64,000 bases of DNA, taken from positions 372,001 through 436,000 of the forward strand of contig NZ_LIWB01000001.1 in the NCBI RefSeq assembly GCF_001905725.1. The letters are read 5' to 3'. The notes under the pieces were generated by a model. That model saw only the letters and a program-made list of their open reading frames with translations, ran no database searches and had not been told where the DNA came from. The stretch comes from Streptomyces sp. CB02400. Its GTDB lineage: Bacteria > Actinomycetota > Actinomycetes > Streptomycetales > Streptomycetaceae. Of the stretch, positions 17,831-26,006 are shown piece after piece. Numbering within the stretch: position 1 is the stretch's first letter; each line of letters opens with the position of its first letter. Made by a program: the position numbers and the translations under genes.

Positions 17831-18826
17831 TCAGCCGGCCGAGGGCCTGGGGTCCGTCAGCCCTTGGCCGGGAACTGCGGTGTGCTCCGGGCTCTGGGCG
17901 GGGGAGGGGACGCGGTCCGTGGAGGAGGGGGTGGCGAAGATCTCGTCGAGGGTGGTGGCGTCGATGGCGCGGTCGAACCAGAGGTCCAGGAGCGGCATGT
18001 CCGTGCAGGTGGTGACGCGCTGTCGGGTCTCTTCCGTCATCGAGAAGCCGCGGCGCTCCATCAGGCGCAACAGCTGCTCGGCCTTTCCGGCCACGCGTCC
18101 TTCCTCGCGTCCTTCTTCCTGTCCTGCTAGACGGGCGTCGCCCACGATGGTGCCTCGCCTTGGGGTGAAGAGGGTTTCCATCAGGTTCCTCCAGATTTTC
18201 CGGGCGTGTTCGCTGCCCAAGCCGTCCTCGATCAGTCCCGCCAGGTCGTCCCGCGCTTCGCGGTCCGTGTCCTGGGCCAAGGCCTCGCCCATGACCGTCA
18301 GTATGCCCTCGATGTCCGGGTCGTTGCTGTGGATCCACAGGCAGAACGCGGCGAAGTCCAGGTCGGCCGAGGCGTCCTGGATCCGGCTCACACGCGGAAC
18401 GTTCGCCGGGCCCAGAACGTGAGGCACCGTCACCTGGGTGGGACGCCCCAGACCGGTGTGCAGAGGTCTGGCCGCCCACGCCGCCGTCGCCGTGTCCACG
18501 CACAGGACCAGCAGGACGACCTCGAGTCTGTACCGGTCACGCAAGTACGCGACGTAGTACGGCCAGGAGGTCTCCTTCTTCGTCTCGATGCCGGTCTGCG
18601 CCTCGACCAGCAGGATGAACGGATCACGCCCGTCGGGACGGACTACCCGCAGCACGGAGTCCATCTGCCGGGTGAACATCTTCGGGGCGCCGGACGCGTC
18701 CGTCGGGAGGGTCTCGGTGGTGACACCGGGCGGGATTCCGAGGTCCAGGAGGTCCAGCGCACGGTTCAGCGCTTTCGGACGTCCCGGCAGGAAGCCGTGC
18801 AGGGTGTCGTGACTGACGTTGGGCAT
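17831..18826 (-). CDS. Rpn/transposase-like PD-(D/E)XK family protein
   Basis: 331 residues. The N-terminal half has the pattern of Rpn-type putative nucleases: RQMDSVLRVVRPDGRDPFILLVEAQTG, then WPYYVAYLRDRYRLEVVLLVLCVD. The D...E-x-Q core is the PD-(D/E)XK site. The C-terminal part has a charged helix (GQEEGREEGRVAGKAEQLLRLMERRG), typical of these proteins and found before a short regulatory tail. Such proteins are common and variable in Streptomyces and may promote recombination or act as anti-phage nucleases. No partner gene is evident. Confidence 0.8.
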   Translation of the reverse strand: MPNVSHDTLHGFLPGRPKALNRALDLLDLGIPPGVTTETLPTDASGAPKMFTRQMDSVLRVVRPDGRDPFILLVEAQTGIETKKETSWPYYVAYLRDRYRLEVVLLVLCVDTATAAWAARPLHTGLGRPTQVTVPHVLGPANVPRVSRIQDASADLDFAAFCLWIHSNDPDIEGILTVMGEALAQDTDREARDDLAGLIEDGLGSEHARKIWRNLMETLFTPRRGTIVGDARLAGQEEGREEGRVAGKAEQLLRLMERRGFSMTEETRQRVTTCTDMPLLDLWFDRAIDATTLDEIFATPSSTDRVPSPAQSPEHTAVPGQGLTDPRPSAG

Positions 18827-18954
18827 GAGGTGAAACTATGCGCGAAGCAAGAATATTCGTTGGCTTTTGGGATGTAATCACCCGTTTGGTGGATACCTCT
18901 GAGGTTGACACCGAGGCGGGCGGTCAGGGCGGGGGCGAGTGCCGGGTCTGCTCT

Positions 18955-19138
18955 ACGCGCACGGGCAGGCCAGTTCGGGTGTCGTACGGTTCGGGGAGCA
19001 CGTCACCACGGTCAGGGTGAGGTACGAAGGGCGTTCGAGCTAGCAGCCGTACGACACGTCGGCGCCCGAGCGCAGGCGTTCGGTGGCGGCGTCCACCAGC
19101 CCGGCCAGGCGCGCGGTGTCCCGGTCGCCCTCTGCCGC
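18955..19138 (-). repeat. Dispersed repeat copy A (decayed gene fragment)
   Basis: About 184 bases highly similar to 24859-25040 and in the same orientation. The intact-looking reading in copy B is SYGRHLERPSYLTLALVTCSPNRT on the minus strand; in copy A the same place reads YGC-stop, so copy A is a pseudogene. Upstream on the minus strand (19139-19215) a frame gives RGTWDEAKEAAAWLGERLAEY, probably an earlier part of the same or an adjacent broken gene. Confidence 0.65.
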
Positions 19139-19248
19139 GAACCGGGGGTGTACTCGGCCAGCCGCTCACCGAGCCAGGCCGCCGCCTCCTTCGCCTCGTC
19201 CCAGGTGCCCCGCACCAGTGAGCGGGGCTTGACTCCGACGGCTCCCTC

Positions 19249-20940
19249 CTACTCCCGTCGGCCGACCAGTGTCTTGTAGAGCTCCCGCTCCTCCTCCGAG
19301 GTCTTGGCCGCCCGGACCCGGTCCGCCCAGTCGCTCTTGATCTCGTCGAGGAAGGCGTGCCAGCTCTTGCCGTCGCCGCCCATCTTCGCCAGTTCCACCA
19401 GCCGCTGGTTGTTCTTCATCTTGCCGTCGCCGATCTTGTCCGGCTTGTGGCCATGCAACGCGGACTCGGGGTTGGCGGTCGTCTCCGTGGACTTGACGCC
19501 GTGGTGGTAGCCGACCGGGCTGGAGGCGCCCGGCGCGATCGTCTCGATGCCGACGAGCAGGGAGCCGTCCGTGGACGTGGTCGGTGCGGTGAACACCAGG
19601 AGCATGTGGCCGTAGGAGCCGTTGGGGAGGATGACGTCGCCGTTCCAGTCCTTGGTGCCGATGCCGCCGATCGCCTGGTCGATCCCCAGCAGCTTCGGGG
19701 TGGTCACGCCCGGGACGGCCTTCGACGCCACATTCGTCAGTGACGCCCCGAGGCCGCCCTTCTCCACGAAACGGCCGGACGTCCCGCCCTTGTTCGGGCC
19801 GATGGAGGAGCGGTGCGTGGCGAAGCCGCGTTCCTTGACGTGTTCGTCCTGCTTGCCGTCCTCGGTGACGCCGAGGAATTCGAGCAACTGATGGGGGTTG
19901 TCGCCGTCCTGGAGGGCGGGGACGCGGATGTTCACGCGTCCGCCGTGCGCGAGGGCCCGGATGACGTCACCTTCCCGGTAGTCGACGTGTTTCTTGTCCC
20001 TGGTGTACTGCAGGCCGTGCCGCAGGATCAGCAGGACGTTGGTGAGGATCTTCCGGGCGAAGGCGTCCTGCGACTCGTGCTCCGGCGCGAGTTCTTCCGC
20101 CCCGGGGTGCTTCCGGTCCTCCGGCACGCTCTCCGGGACCAGGGTGTCGAGGGCCGTCTCCCGGATCTGAGTGTCCCGCTCCGCTTCCAGCTCCCGGCGC
20201 TCCTCACTGTCCTCGGCGAGCCCTTGGGTCCGCATGAAACGGCCCAGGGTGTAGGCGGGGTTGACCGGGACGGGGGCGCCGGGGGCGGGTCGCTGGGTCC
20301 GGAAGGCGAGCGTCGCGGCGAGGATGCGCCGGCCCGGGGTGAGCTTCAGCCAGTCCGAGTAGTCGGGCTTCTCCTCCGTGGCCTTGCCCTTGCCCTTGTC
20401 CTCGGATGTGCTTGCCTTCGCCGCGGCGGACCTCCGCCCCTCGGCGATCTTGAGGCCTTCCGCCATGGTGCCGATGCCTACACGGTTCAGCCACGCCGGC
20501 CGCTTCTCCGACAGCAACTCGATGTCCTTGAGCTCTTTCTCCTGGAAGACCTCGCCAAGGACCAGCCGCCGTTCCAGGACCCACCGCAACTTGGCATCGG
20601 GAGGCAGCCAGTCCTCCGGCCACTTCTTGTGCGGCTCCCAGATGTTGAACTTCCGCTTCTTCTGACGCGCGTGCTCCTCGATCGACCGGGCCAGCCGCAC
20701 GATCGCCGCGTCCGGGTCGGTGGACGTCTCCAGGGACGCCTCGTCGGAAGGAGGTTCCGCCTCGGTCTCCTCCTGCCGCACCCGCTGGACCGCTGTGGTC
20801 ACGGCCCGGTTCCCGGCGGTGCGCTGGAGCGCCAGCAGGCCGGTGGGGTCGTCCACCGTCCGCGACGGGAAGCCCGATCGTCTCTGCCGCGCGTCCCGGT
20901 CCTGCTGCCGCTCCTGTCGCTGCTGCTGCCGTGTGTGCAT
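19249..20940 (-). CDS. Large hypothetical protein with ALQRxAGNxAV motif (possible injection-system cargo)
   Basis: 563 residues, very Gln/Arg-rich at the start (MHTRQQQRQERQQDRDARQR). LLALQRTAGNRAVTTAV at about 33-49 matches the motif of the DUF4157 protein at 12921-14297 (ALQRSAGNAAV). A long charged helical region follows, then a C-terminal globular part (about 300-563) with beta-type stretches such as GDVILPNGSYGHMLLVFTAP and the end WADRVRAAKTSEEERELYKTL. There is no signal peptide or transmembrane helix. The C-terminal activity is not recognised. The shared motif suggests delivery by the same route as the DUF4157 protein; this is inference. Confidence 0.78.
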   Translation of the reverse strand: MHTRQQQRQERQQDRDARQRRSGFPSRTVDDPTGLLALQRTAGNRAVTTAVQRVRQEETEAEPPSDEASLETSTDPDAAIVRLARSIEEHARQKKRKFNIWEPHKKWPEDWLPPDAKLRWVLERRLVLGEVFQEKELKDIELLSEKRPAWLNRVGIGTMAEGLKIAEGRRSAAAKASTSEDKGKGKATEEKPDYSDWLKLTPGRRILAATLAFRTQRPAPGAPVPVNPAYTLGRFMRTQGLAEDSEERRELEAERDTQIRETALDTLVPESVPEDRKHPGAEELAPEHESQDAFARKILTNVLLILRHGLQYTRDKKHVDYREGDVIRALAHGGRVNIRVPALQDGDNPHQLLEFLGVTEDGKQDEHVKERGFATHRSSIGPNKGGTSGRFVEKGGLGASLTNVASKAVPGVTTPKLLGIDQAIGGIGTKDWNGDVILPNGSYGHMLLVFTAPTTSTDGSLLVGIETIAPGASSPVGYHHGVKSTETTANPESALHGHKPDKIGDGKMKNNQRLVELAKMGGDGKSWHAFLDEIKSDWADRVRAAKTSEEERELYKTLVGRRE

Positions 20941-21336
20941 CCCTCAGACTGACCTGTCCTCGGTCCCGTTGGAAGGGTGGATGGGGCATTTGCCGGGGCA
21001 GAGCGGTGCCCTTTCGTTCGCTTGGCGTATGCGAGGAATTCCGCTCCCGGCGGGAGCCCGTACCCGCGTGGGTGGGCAGGCTCCCTGATGGTCGCTAGCT
21101 CCATGGCCAGATAGGGCAGACCGCTGCCGCCCGGGGCGCGTCCACGCCGCCGTCGATCAGCAGGGTGAGGTTCGGGTGGCCCTGGGAGAGCATGCGCATG
21201 ATCCGCACCTCGCGGCGGAAGCGGTCGATCTCCTTGCCCCTCCCCGGTTCCACCCGTCTCGTGCAAGATGGGTACATCTTGCAGGGAGCGTGCACCCTCA
21301 CGCCTTGGGGAGGTTCGTTTCTGTGTGTTTACGTTG
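20941..21336 (-). pseudogene. Region with a broken serine/threonine kinase fragment
   Basis: On the minus strand, two frames joined by a frameshift read EIDRFRREVRIMRMLSQGHPNLTLLIDGGVDAP and then SGLPYLAMEL (about 21095-21250). This is the alpha-C helix to hinge part of a protein kinase. The catalytic lobe is gone. The rest of the stretch (20941-21090) holds no gene I can support. Confidence 0.5.
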
Positions 21337-22164
21337 TCAATACGTGGACGCTCGGAGGGTGGCGCATCCGGCCAGGGCCACGCGCGTCCTCGTCACTGCC
21401 CGAAGCTGATCGTGGCGTACGCGTAGGACTCGCCCTCCCGCGGCGCGCGGTTCCAGGACCGGGTGGTCAGATGCGGCAGGATGCCCTCGGCCAGGGCGTG
21501 CCGGGGCAGGGAGAGACCGAACTCGTCCTGTACGGCGGCCAGCAGACGCCGCTCGCGGTCCGCCTCGCCGACGCCGCGCAGGACCCGTTCCGGGGCGAGG
21601 GTGCCGGGCACCGGTCCCGAGCGTTCTCATGTCAGCCAGTTCGATCCATGCCTCGAGCTGCTCGGAGGTCGGATCCGCCGGCAGGTTGGGCCACCACGGG
21701 CGTAGGTAGTCGACGAAGAAGCCTTGGACGTCGAGGCCGTCGGTGACGTCGGTCCAGAACTCCTCGACGAGCCGGACACGGTCGTCATCGGACATGGACA
21801 CCAGCTTGTGCATGAGACTCACCTGTGCGGTCGTACTGCGTTGTCTGACGATGGTCCGCAGAACGGCCCGCCGGGCCTGGAAGCGGCTGAGCTGGCGTTC
21901 GACGAGCGCCAGATGAGCCGTCGCGAGATCCGTCGGCGTGATCTTGTCGGCCAGCAACTGACGGATGTCGTCGAGACTCGCGCCCAGTTCGCGAAGGGTG
22001 CGGACGAGCTCGAGACCCGCGATGGCACGGATGTCGTAGCGCCGGTGTCCAGCGCCGGTGTGCTCGGTGGGAGTGATGATCCCCGCGTCGGAGTAGAACC
22101 GGATCGCACTGACGCTCAGGCCGGTACGCCGGGCGGCATCACCGATCGGATACATATCGTCCAT
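21337..22164 (-). CDS. MerR-family transcriptional regulator, probably with damaged C-terminus
   Basis: From ATG 22164. The N-terminal winged helix reads MYPIGDAARRTGLSVSAIRFYSDAGII, then GHRRYDIRAIAGLELVRTLRELGASLDDIRQLL, and a coiled coil. The effector part looks normal to about residue 180 (FVDYLRPWWPNLPADPTSEQLEAWIELADMR). After that the frame turns into Arg/Pro/Gly-rich residues with no fold. A different minus frame (21393-21611) is protein-like there (LAAVQDEFGLSLPRHALAEG...SWNRAPREGESYAYATISFG). So a deletion or frameshift near 21610 has joined MerR to the tail of another gene. DNA binding may survive; effector sensing may not. Confidence 0.75.
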   Translation of the reverse strand: MDDMYPIGDAARRTGLSVSAIRFYSDAGIITPTEHTGAGHRRYDIRAIAGLELVRTLRELGASLDDIRQLLADKITPTDLATAHLALVERQLSRFQARRAVLRTIVRQRSTTAQVSLMHKLVSMSDDDRVRLVEEFWTDVTDGLDVQGFFVDYLRPWWPNLPADPTSEQLEAWIELADMRTLGTGARHPRPGTGPARRRRGGPRAASAGRRTGRVRSLPAPARPGRGHPAASDHPVLEPRAAGGRVLRVRHDQLRAVTRTRVALAGCATLRASTY

Positions 22165-22171
22165 GGCAAGC

Positions 22172-22202
22172 ACTATGGCGTCTCAAGCGGCTTGAGGGTC
22201 AA
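22172..22202 (-). promoter_or_regulatory. MerR-type promoter with 19-base spacer and central dyad
   Basis: On the minus strand: -35 TTGACC (22197-22202), a 19-base spacer, -10 CATAGT (22172-22177). The spacer contains the inverted repeat CTCAAG-CCG-CTTGAG (22182-22196). An over-long spacer with a dyad between the boxes is the hallmark of MerR-controlled promoters. Transcription would start about at the ATG (22164), so the mRNA is probably leaderless. The regulator very likely controls itself. Confidence 0.85.
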
Positions 22203-22413
22203 GCGTGCCGTGGACGTCGATCGAGCCGGTGATCACGGCCTGGAAGCAGGAGCGGGTCAGCCGGCCGGCAACCGGAGACCCGGGGCCTCGCGACCTCCGG
22301 GAGGTTGTGAACGCGGCACCCCGCCAGAACCGGACGGGCTGTCGGTTGCGCCACCCGTCACATGACCCGCCGTCCTGGTCGGCGGCGTGAACCGCTCCGG
22401 GTTCGGTGACCCA

Positions 22414-22420
22414 TGTCACA
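22414..22420 (+). promoter_or_regulatory. Possible ECF41-type -35 element
   Basis: TGTCACA at 22414-22420, upstream of the oxidoreductase start at 22490, equals the -35 heptamer known for ECF41 sigma factors. No clear CGTC -10 lies about 16 bases downstream, so the promoter call is weak. It is supported only by the ECF41-type gene in the same operon. Confidence 0.3.
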
Positions 22421-22489
22421 CTCGGCTGCTGTCAGCAATCGGGGCGCCATCTCGTTCAGAGGGCACGCGAACGAGACAGGAGCAACGCC

Positions 22490-23698
22490 ATGAAGCACCG
22501 CATCGTCGTCCTCGGCGCCGGATACGCCGGGGCCTTCGCCGCCGGAAACCTGGCCCGCCGGCTCTCTCCCGCGGACACCGAGATCACCGTCGTCAACGCC
22601 GTGCCCGACTTCGTCGAGCGGATGCGGCTCCACCAGCTCGCGAGCGGTCAGGACATCGCGTCCCGCAAGCTCGCCGACGTGTTCGCGGGCACCGGGGTGC
22701 GGCTGCGCGTGGCGCGTGTCACCGGCGTCGACCCCGACCGCGGGACCGTCACCGTGACCGGCGAGGACGGCGACGGCGAGCTCGCGTACGACACGCTCCT
22801 CTACACGCTCGGCAGCTCCGTCGCCCACCACGGCGTCCCCGGCGCGGCCGAGCACGCCCACGACGTGACCGGCGTGTCCTCGGCGCTGCGGCTGCGCGAG
22901 CGCCTGGCCGGTCTGGGCGAGGGCGGCACCGTGCTGGTCGTCGGCGAGGGGCTGACCGGCATCGAGACCGCCACCGAGCTGGCCGAGTCCCGCCCCGACC
23001 TCTCGGTCGCGCTCGCCGCCCGCGGCGAGCCGGGCGCCTGGCTCTCCCCGAAGGCCCGCCGTCACCTGCGCCGAGCCTTCGACCGGCTCGGCGTCACCGT
23101 CCACGCGCACACCGCCATCGAAGCCGTCGAGCCGACGCGCGCGATCGCCGCCGACGGCACGTCCGTCCCGGCCGACGTGACCGTGTGGTCGGCCGGGTTC
23201 GCCGTACACCCCCTCGCCGCCGCAAGCGGTCTGGAGGTCGCCGGAACCGGCCAGATCGTCGTCGACCGCACCATGCGCTCGGTCTCGCACCCGGACGTCT
23301 ACGCCGCCGGCGACTGCGCCTACGCGATCGGCGAGAACGGCCGGCCGCTGCCGATGTCCTGCGCCTCGGCCGGCATCACCAACATGCAGGCGACCGCCGC
23401 GATCGTCGCGCGCCTGACGGGCGGCGAGGTCCCGACCACCGCGCTGAAGTACCAGGGCAACCACATCAGCCTCGGTCGGCGGGACGCGATCATCCAGATG
23501 GTGGACGGGGACGTCCGGCCGAAGTCCTGGTACCTGGGCGGCCGGACCGCCGCGCGGTTCAAGTCGGGCGTGCTCAAGGGGGCCGGGTGGGGCATCGCCC
23601 ACCCGACCTTCGGCATGCCGAAGCGCAAGCGCCGCCTGACCACCGCGCCCGACCCGGCCGGCGCACCCGACCGGGCCGGCGCGAGGGCCGCCGCCTAG
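22490..23698 (+). CDS. FAD/NAD(P)-dependent oxidoreductase (NDH-2-like)
   Basis: 402 residues from ATG 22490 (CAGGAG upstream). FAD site VVLGAGYAGAFAAGNLA at the start, NAD(P) site VLVVGEGLTGIETATELAE in the middle, and VYAAGDCAYA near the FAD ribityl site, in the order of pyridine nucleotide-disulfide/NDH-2-type enzymes. The C-terminal hydrophobic membrane-binding part of NDH-2 is short. It is followed after 10 bases by the sigma factor gene, so they form one operon. In ECF41 systems the target is typically an oxidoreductase, epimerase or carboxymuconolactone decarboxylase next to the sigma gene, which fits. Confidence 0.88.
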   Translation: MKHRIVVLGAGYAGAFAAGNLARRLSPADTEITVVNAVPDFVERMRLHQLASGQDIASRKLADVFAGTGVRLRVARVTGVDPDRGTVTVTGEDGDGELAYDTLLYTLGSSVAHHGVPGAAEHAHDVTGVSSALRLRERLAGLGEGGTVLVVGEGLTGIETATELAESRPDLSVALAARGEPGAWLSPKARRHLRRAFDRLGVTVHAHTAIEAVEPTRAIAADGTSVPADVTVWSAGFAVHPLAAASGLEVAGTGQIVVDRTMRSVSHPDVYAAGDCAYAIGENGRPLPMSCASAGITNMQATAAIVARLTGGEVPTTALKYQGNHISLGRRDAIIQMVDGDVRPKSWYLGGRTAARFKSGVLKGAGWGIAHPTFGMPKRKRRLTTAPDPAGAPDRAGARAAA

Positions 23699-23708
23699 GC
23701 TGCCGTAC

Positions 23709-24650
23709 ATGGACAGCGCAGCCGTCGAACGCTTCGAGGCCGGCCGGGGCCGGCTGGCCTCGCTGGCGTACCGCCTGCTCGGCTCGGCCGCCGACGCCGA
23801 GGACGCGGTGCAGGACGCGTTCCTGCGCTGGCAGGCCGCGGACCGCGAACGGATCGAGGTGCCGGAGGCGTGGCTGACCAAGGTCGTCACCCACCTCTGC
23901 CTCGACCGGCTCCGCTCGGCGCAGGCGCGCCACGAGCGCGCGGCCGGCGCCTGGCTGCCCGAGCCGCTCCTCGAGGGCGACCCGATGCTCGGCCCCGCCG
24001 ACACCTTCGAGCAGCGCGAATCGGTGTCCCTGGCCGTACTGACCCTCATGGAGCGCCTCTCACCGGTCGAGCGGGCCGTCTACGTCCTGCGCGAGGCCTT
24101 CTCGTACAGCCACGCCGAGATCGCCCGGATCCTCGACGTCACCGAGTCCGCGAGCCAGCAGCACGCCCACCGGGCCCGGGTCCGGGTCGCCGCCGAGCGC
24201 CGCCGCGGCAGCGAGGAGGTGGACCCCGCCTCCGCGCGCCGGGTCGTCGAGGAGTTCCTCGCCGCCGCCACGTCGGGACGCACCGAACGGCTGGTCGAGC
24301 TGCTCACCGACGACGTGACGGCGGTCTCGGACGGTGCCGGACGGGCCAAGCGGCTGCTGCGGTTCACGACGCGCGAGCGCGTCGCCTCCTTCGTGCGGGC
24401 GGGGTTCAGGCCCACGCCGGCGAAGCGGCGGCTGGCCGGCGGCTCGCCCGTGTTCCACATCGCGCCGGTCAACGGCTCCCCGGCCCTCCTCGCCGTGATC
24501 GGCGACCGGGTCGTGGGCGCCGTGGTGTTCGACGTCAGCGACGGCAAGGTCGCGTGCCTGCGCGGCATCGCCGCCCCGGACCGGCTCGCGCGCCTGGGCG
24601 AGGCCTGGCGACAGCACGAACCCGACGCGCCGGCCATCACCGCGTGGTGA
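23709..24650 (+). CDS. sigJ: ECF sigma factor, SigJ/ECF41-type with SnoaL-like extension
   Basis: 313 residues. Sigma region 2 (LASLAYRLLGSAADAEDAVQDAFLRW) and region 4 (LMERLSPVERAVYVLREAFSYSHAEIARILDVTESASQQ) are followed by a C-terminal SnoaL-like domain (about 185-300). ECF41 hallmarks are present: WLPEPL between regions 2 and 4, SDGAGR (a DGGGK-like motif) and APDRLARL (an NPDKL-like motif) in the extension. In this group the extension replaces an anti-sigma factor and modulates activity. It lies 10 bases after the oxidoreductase gene, its likely target. Confidence 0.92.
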   Translation: MDSAAVERFEAGRGRLASLAYRLLGSAADAEDAVQDAFLRWQAADRERIEVPEAWLTKVVTHLCLDRLRSAQARHERAAGAWLPEPLLEGDPMLGPADTFEQRESVSLAVLTLMERLSPVERAVYVLREAFSYSHAEIARILDVTESASQQHAHRARVRVAAERRRGSEEVDPASARRVVEEFLAAATSGRTERLVELLTDDVTAVSDGAGRAKRLLRFTTRERVASFVRAGFRPTPAKRRLAGGSPVFHIAPVNGSPALLAVIGDRVVGAVVFDVSDGKVACLRGIAAPDRLARLGEAWRQHEPDAPAITAW

Positions 24651-24858
24651 CCGGAGCCACCGGAGGCCGGTGACGCGTCCGGACCCTCGCGGGCGCAGCC
24701 CTCGCCCCTCGGGGCGCGAGCGCGGTCGCCGTCGTGACACCGTCCGCCAACGGGGCCGCGGTGGCGTTCTCCCGATCGGCCGGGTTCACCGTCGTGCGCG
24801 AGAACCGCGACCGCGTCCGCACCCGCCGAGCCTGAACGGCGCACCCGTTCCGCCTCCC

Positions 24859-25040
24859 ACGCGCACGGGCGGGCCGGTTCGGGGAGCGTGCGGTTCGGGG
24901 AGCAGGTCACCAGGGCCAGGGTGAGGTACGAGGGGCGTTCGAGGTGGCGGCCGTACGAGATGTCGGCCCCGGAGCGCAGTCGTTCGGCGGCGGCGTCCAC
25001 CAGCCGGGCCAGGCGCGCGGTGTCCCGGTCGCCCTCCGCC
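24859..25040 (-). repeat. Dispersed repeat copy B (decayed gene fragment)
   Basis: About 182 bases, the partner of 18955-19138. The minus-strand frame reads GDRDTARLARLVDAAAERL then SYGRHLERPSYLTLALVTCSPNRT, protein-like for about 60 residues. It lacks a full domain, a start with ribosome site, or a downstream continuation, so it appears to be a relic. The flanks 24651-24858 hold no gene I can support. Confidence 0.6.
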
Positions 25041-25082
25041 GTCGGGGGAGGGGGCGGTTCGCGTCGGAGCGCCGAGCGACTT

Positions 25083-25123
25083 GAGGGCGTGCCGTCCGCT
25101 GGAGTGTCGGACGGCACGTCCTC
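25083..25123 (-). terminator. Strong intrinsic terminator
   Basis: 16-bp stem with one mismatch: 25083-25098 (GAGGGCGTGCCGTCCG) pairs with 25108-25123, with a 9-base loop. It starts at the stop codon of the orphan gene 25122-25676 and supports that gene being expressed. Confidence 0.8.
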
Positions 25124-25676
25124 ACCGCGTTCGGGAGCCTTTGGTCTCGTCCGTGGGGCTGTAGCCGAGGGCCGCACGGTCGATGTAACGGTTACCGAGC
25201 TCAGGAAACGGGCCGCGCTTTGCCTTTCGGCGGGACTTCGGCTTGGGCTTCGGGGCCAGGTCAGGCTTCGGAACCGGCTGCGGCTTGGTCTTCGGGGTGA
25301 CGTTGGACCTCAGGACTGGGCTCGGCTTGGGCTTCTTGCCACTCTGGGGCGCTGCCTTGCCGCCCGCTGTGAACTTCTTCCGAAGCTGGGAGAGCTGCTG
25401 GCGCTCCCGCACGGTCTGCGAAGCCGGAAGGGCTTCGACAAGGGCCCGGGCCCGGCTGAAGAGGTAGCGAGCTTCGGACCGGTGCTTGGTGGTGCCGGCC
25501 ATCTGCAGGAGTCTGATCGTGCGTTGCAGAACCTGAATCTTCCCCGCCTGCTTTTTGGGCAAGGGGAAGTCGCCGCCGCTTGAAGGCCGCTGACTGGCGG
25601 CGCGGCCGTGCCAGTCCGTACCCGAGGTCAGGACGACGACCGAACGGGGGTTGCTGCTCTGGCTTCGACGTACCAC
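25122..25676 (-). CDS. Orphan basic protein, Pro/Lys-rich C-terminus
   Basis: 184 residues from GTG 25676, with AAGGA 9 bases upstream; longer readings to 25796 are possible but less protein-like. The core has an amphipathic helical segment (IQVLQRTIRLLQMAG, then SEARYLFSRARALVEALP and RERQQLSQLRKKFT). It is followed by a Lys/Pro-rich linker (PKTKPQPVPKPDLAPKPKPK) and a short conserved-looking end (ELGNRYIDRAALGY). No membrane helix. I do not recognise a family. A clean terminator at its stop argues that it is a real gene. It may bind nucleic acid; inference from charge only. Confidence 0.6.
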   Translation of the reverse strand: MVRRSQSSNPRSVVVLTSGTDWHGRAASQRPSSGGDFPLPKKQAGKIQVLQRTIRLLQMAGTTKHRSEARYLFSRARALVEALPASQTVRERQQLSQLRKKFTAGGKAAPQSGKKPKPSPVLRSNVTPKTKPQPVPKPDLAPKPKPKSRRKAKRGPFPELGNRYIDRAALGYSPTDETKGSRTR

Positions 25677-26006
25677 GTGCGTTGTTCCTTGGCTGAGCGA
25701 TGGGGGCACGCCCGGGGGTGGCCACCAGGTGGGGCGACCCGATAATACGGTCCTCTGCGGCTTCGGCACCGTAGGCGGTCTCGACCTGCTCCACAAGGCG
25801 CTCGACCGGTACGGCCGCTGGATCGAGGCGGTGGCGGCAGCGGTCCGTCCGGGGAACGGCCCACGGTCTCCCCCTTGCTGAGAGCTGCCGACTCCGCCGA
25901 GGGCCGGGCGGTGTGGATCATCTGTGGATCGAATGTGGATCGGGGCCCATGAGGATGCCCGTGACGTCTGGACACAGACGGCTACGGCAAGAGGAAAGGC
26001 ATACTC
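25677..26006. other. Divergent intergenic region, no gene seen
   Basis: About 330 bases between the orphan gene and the secreted protease gene. It should hold both promoters. The short sequence AAGAGGAAAGG (25988-25998) is the ribosome site of the protease. Nothing else was recognised. Confidence 0.45.
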
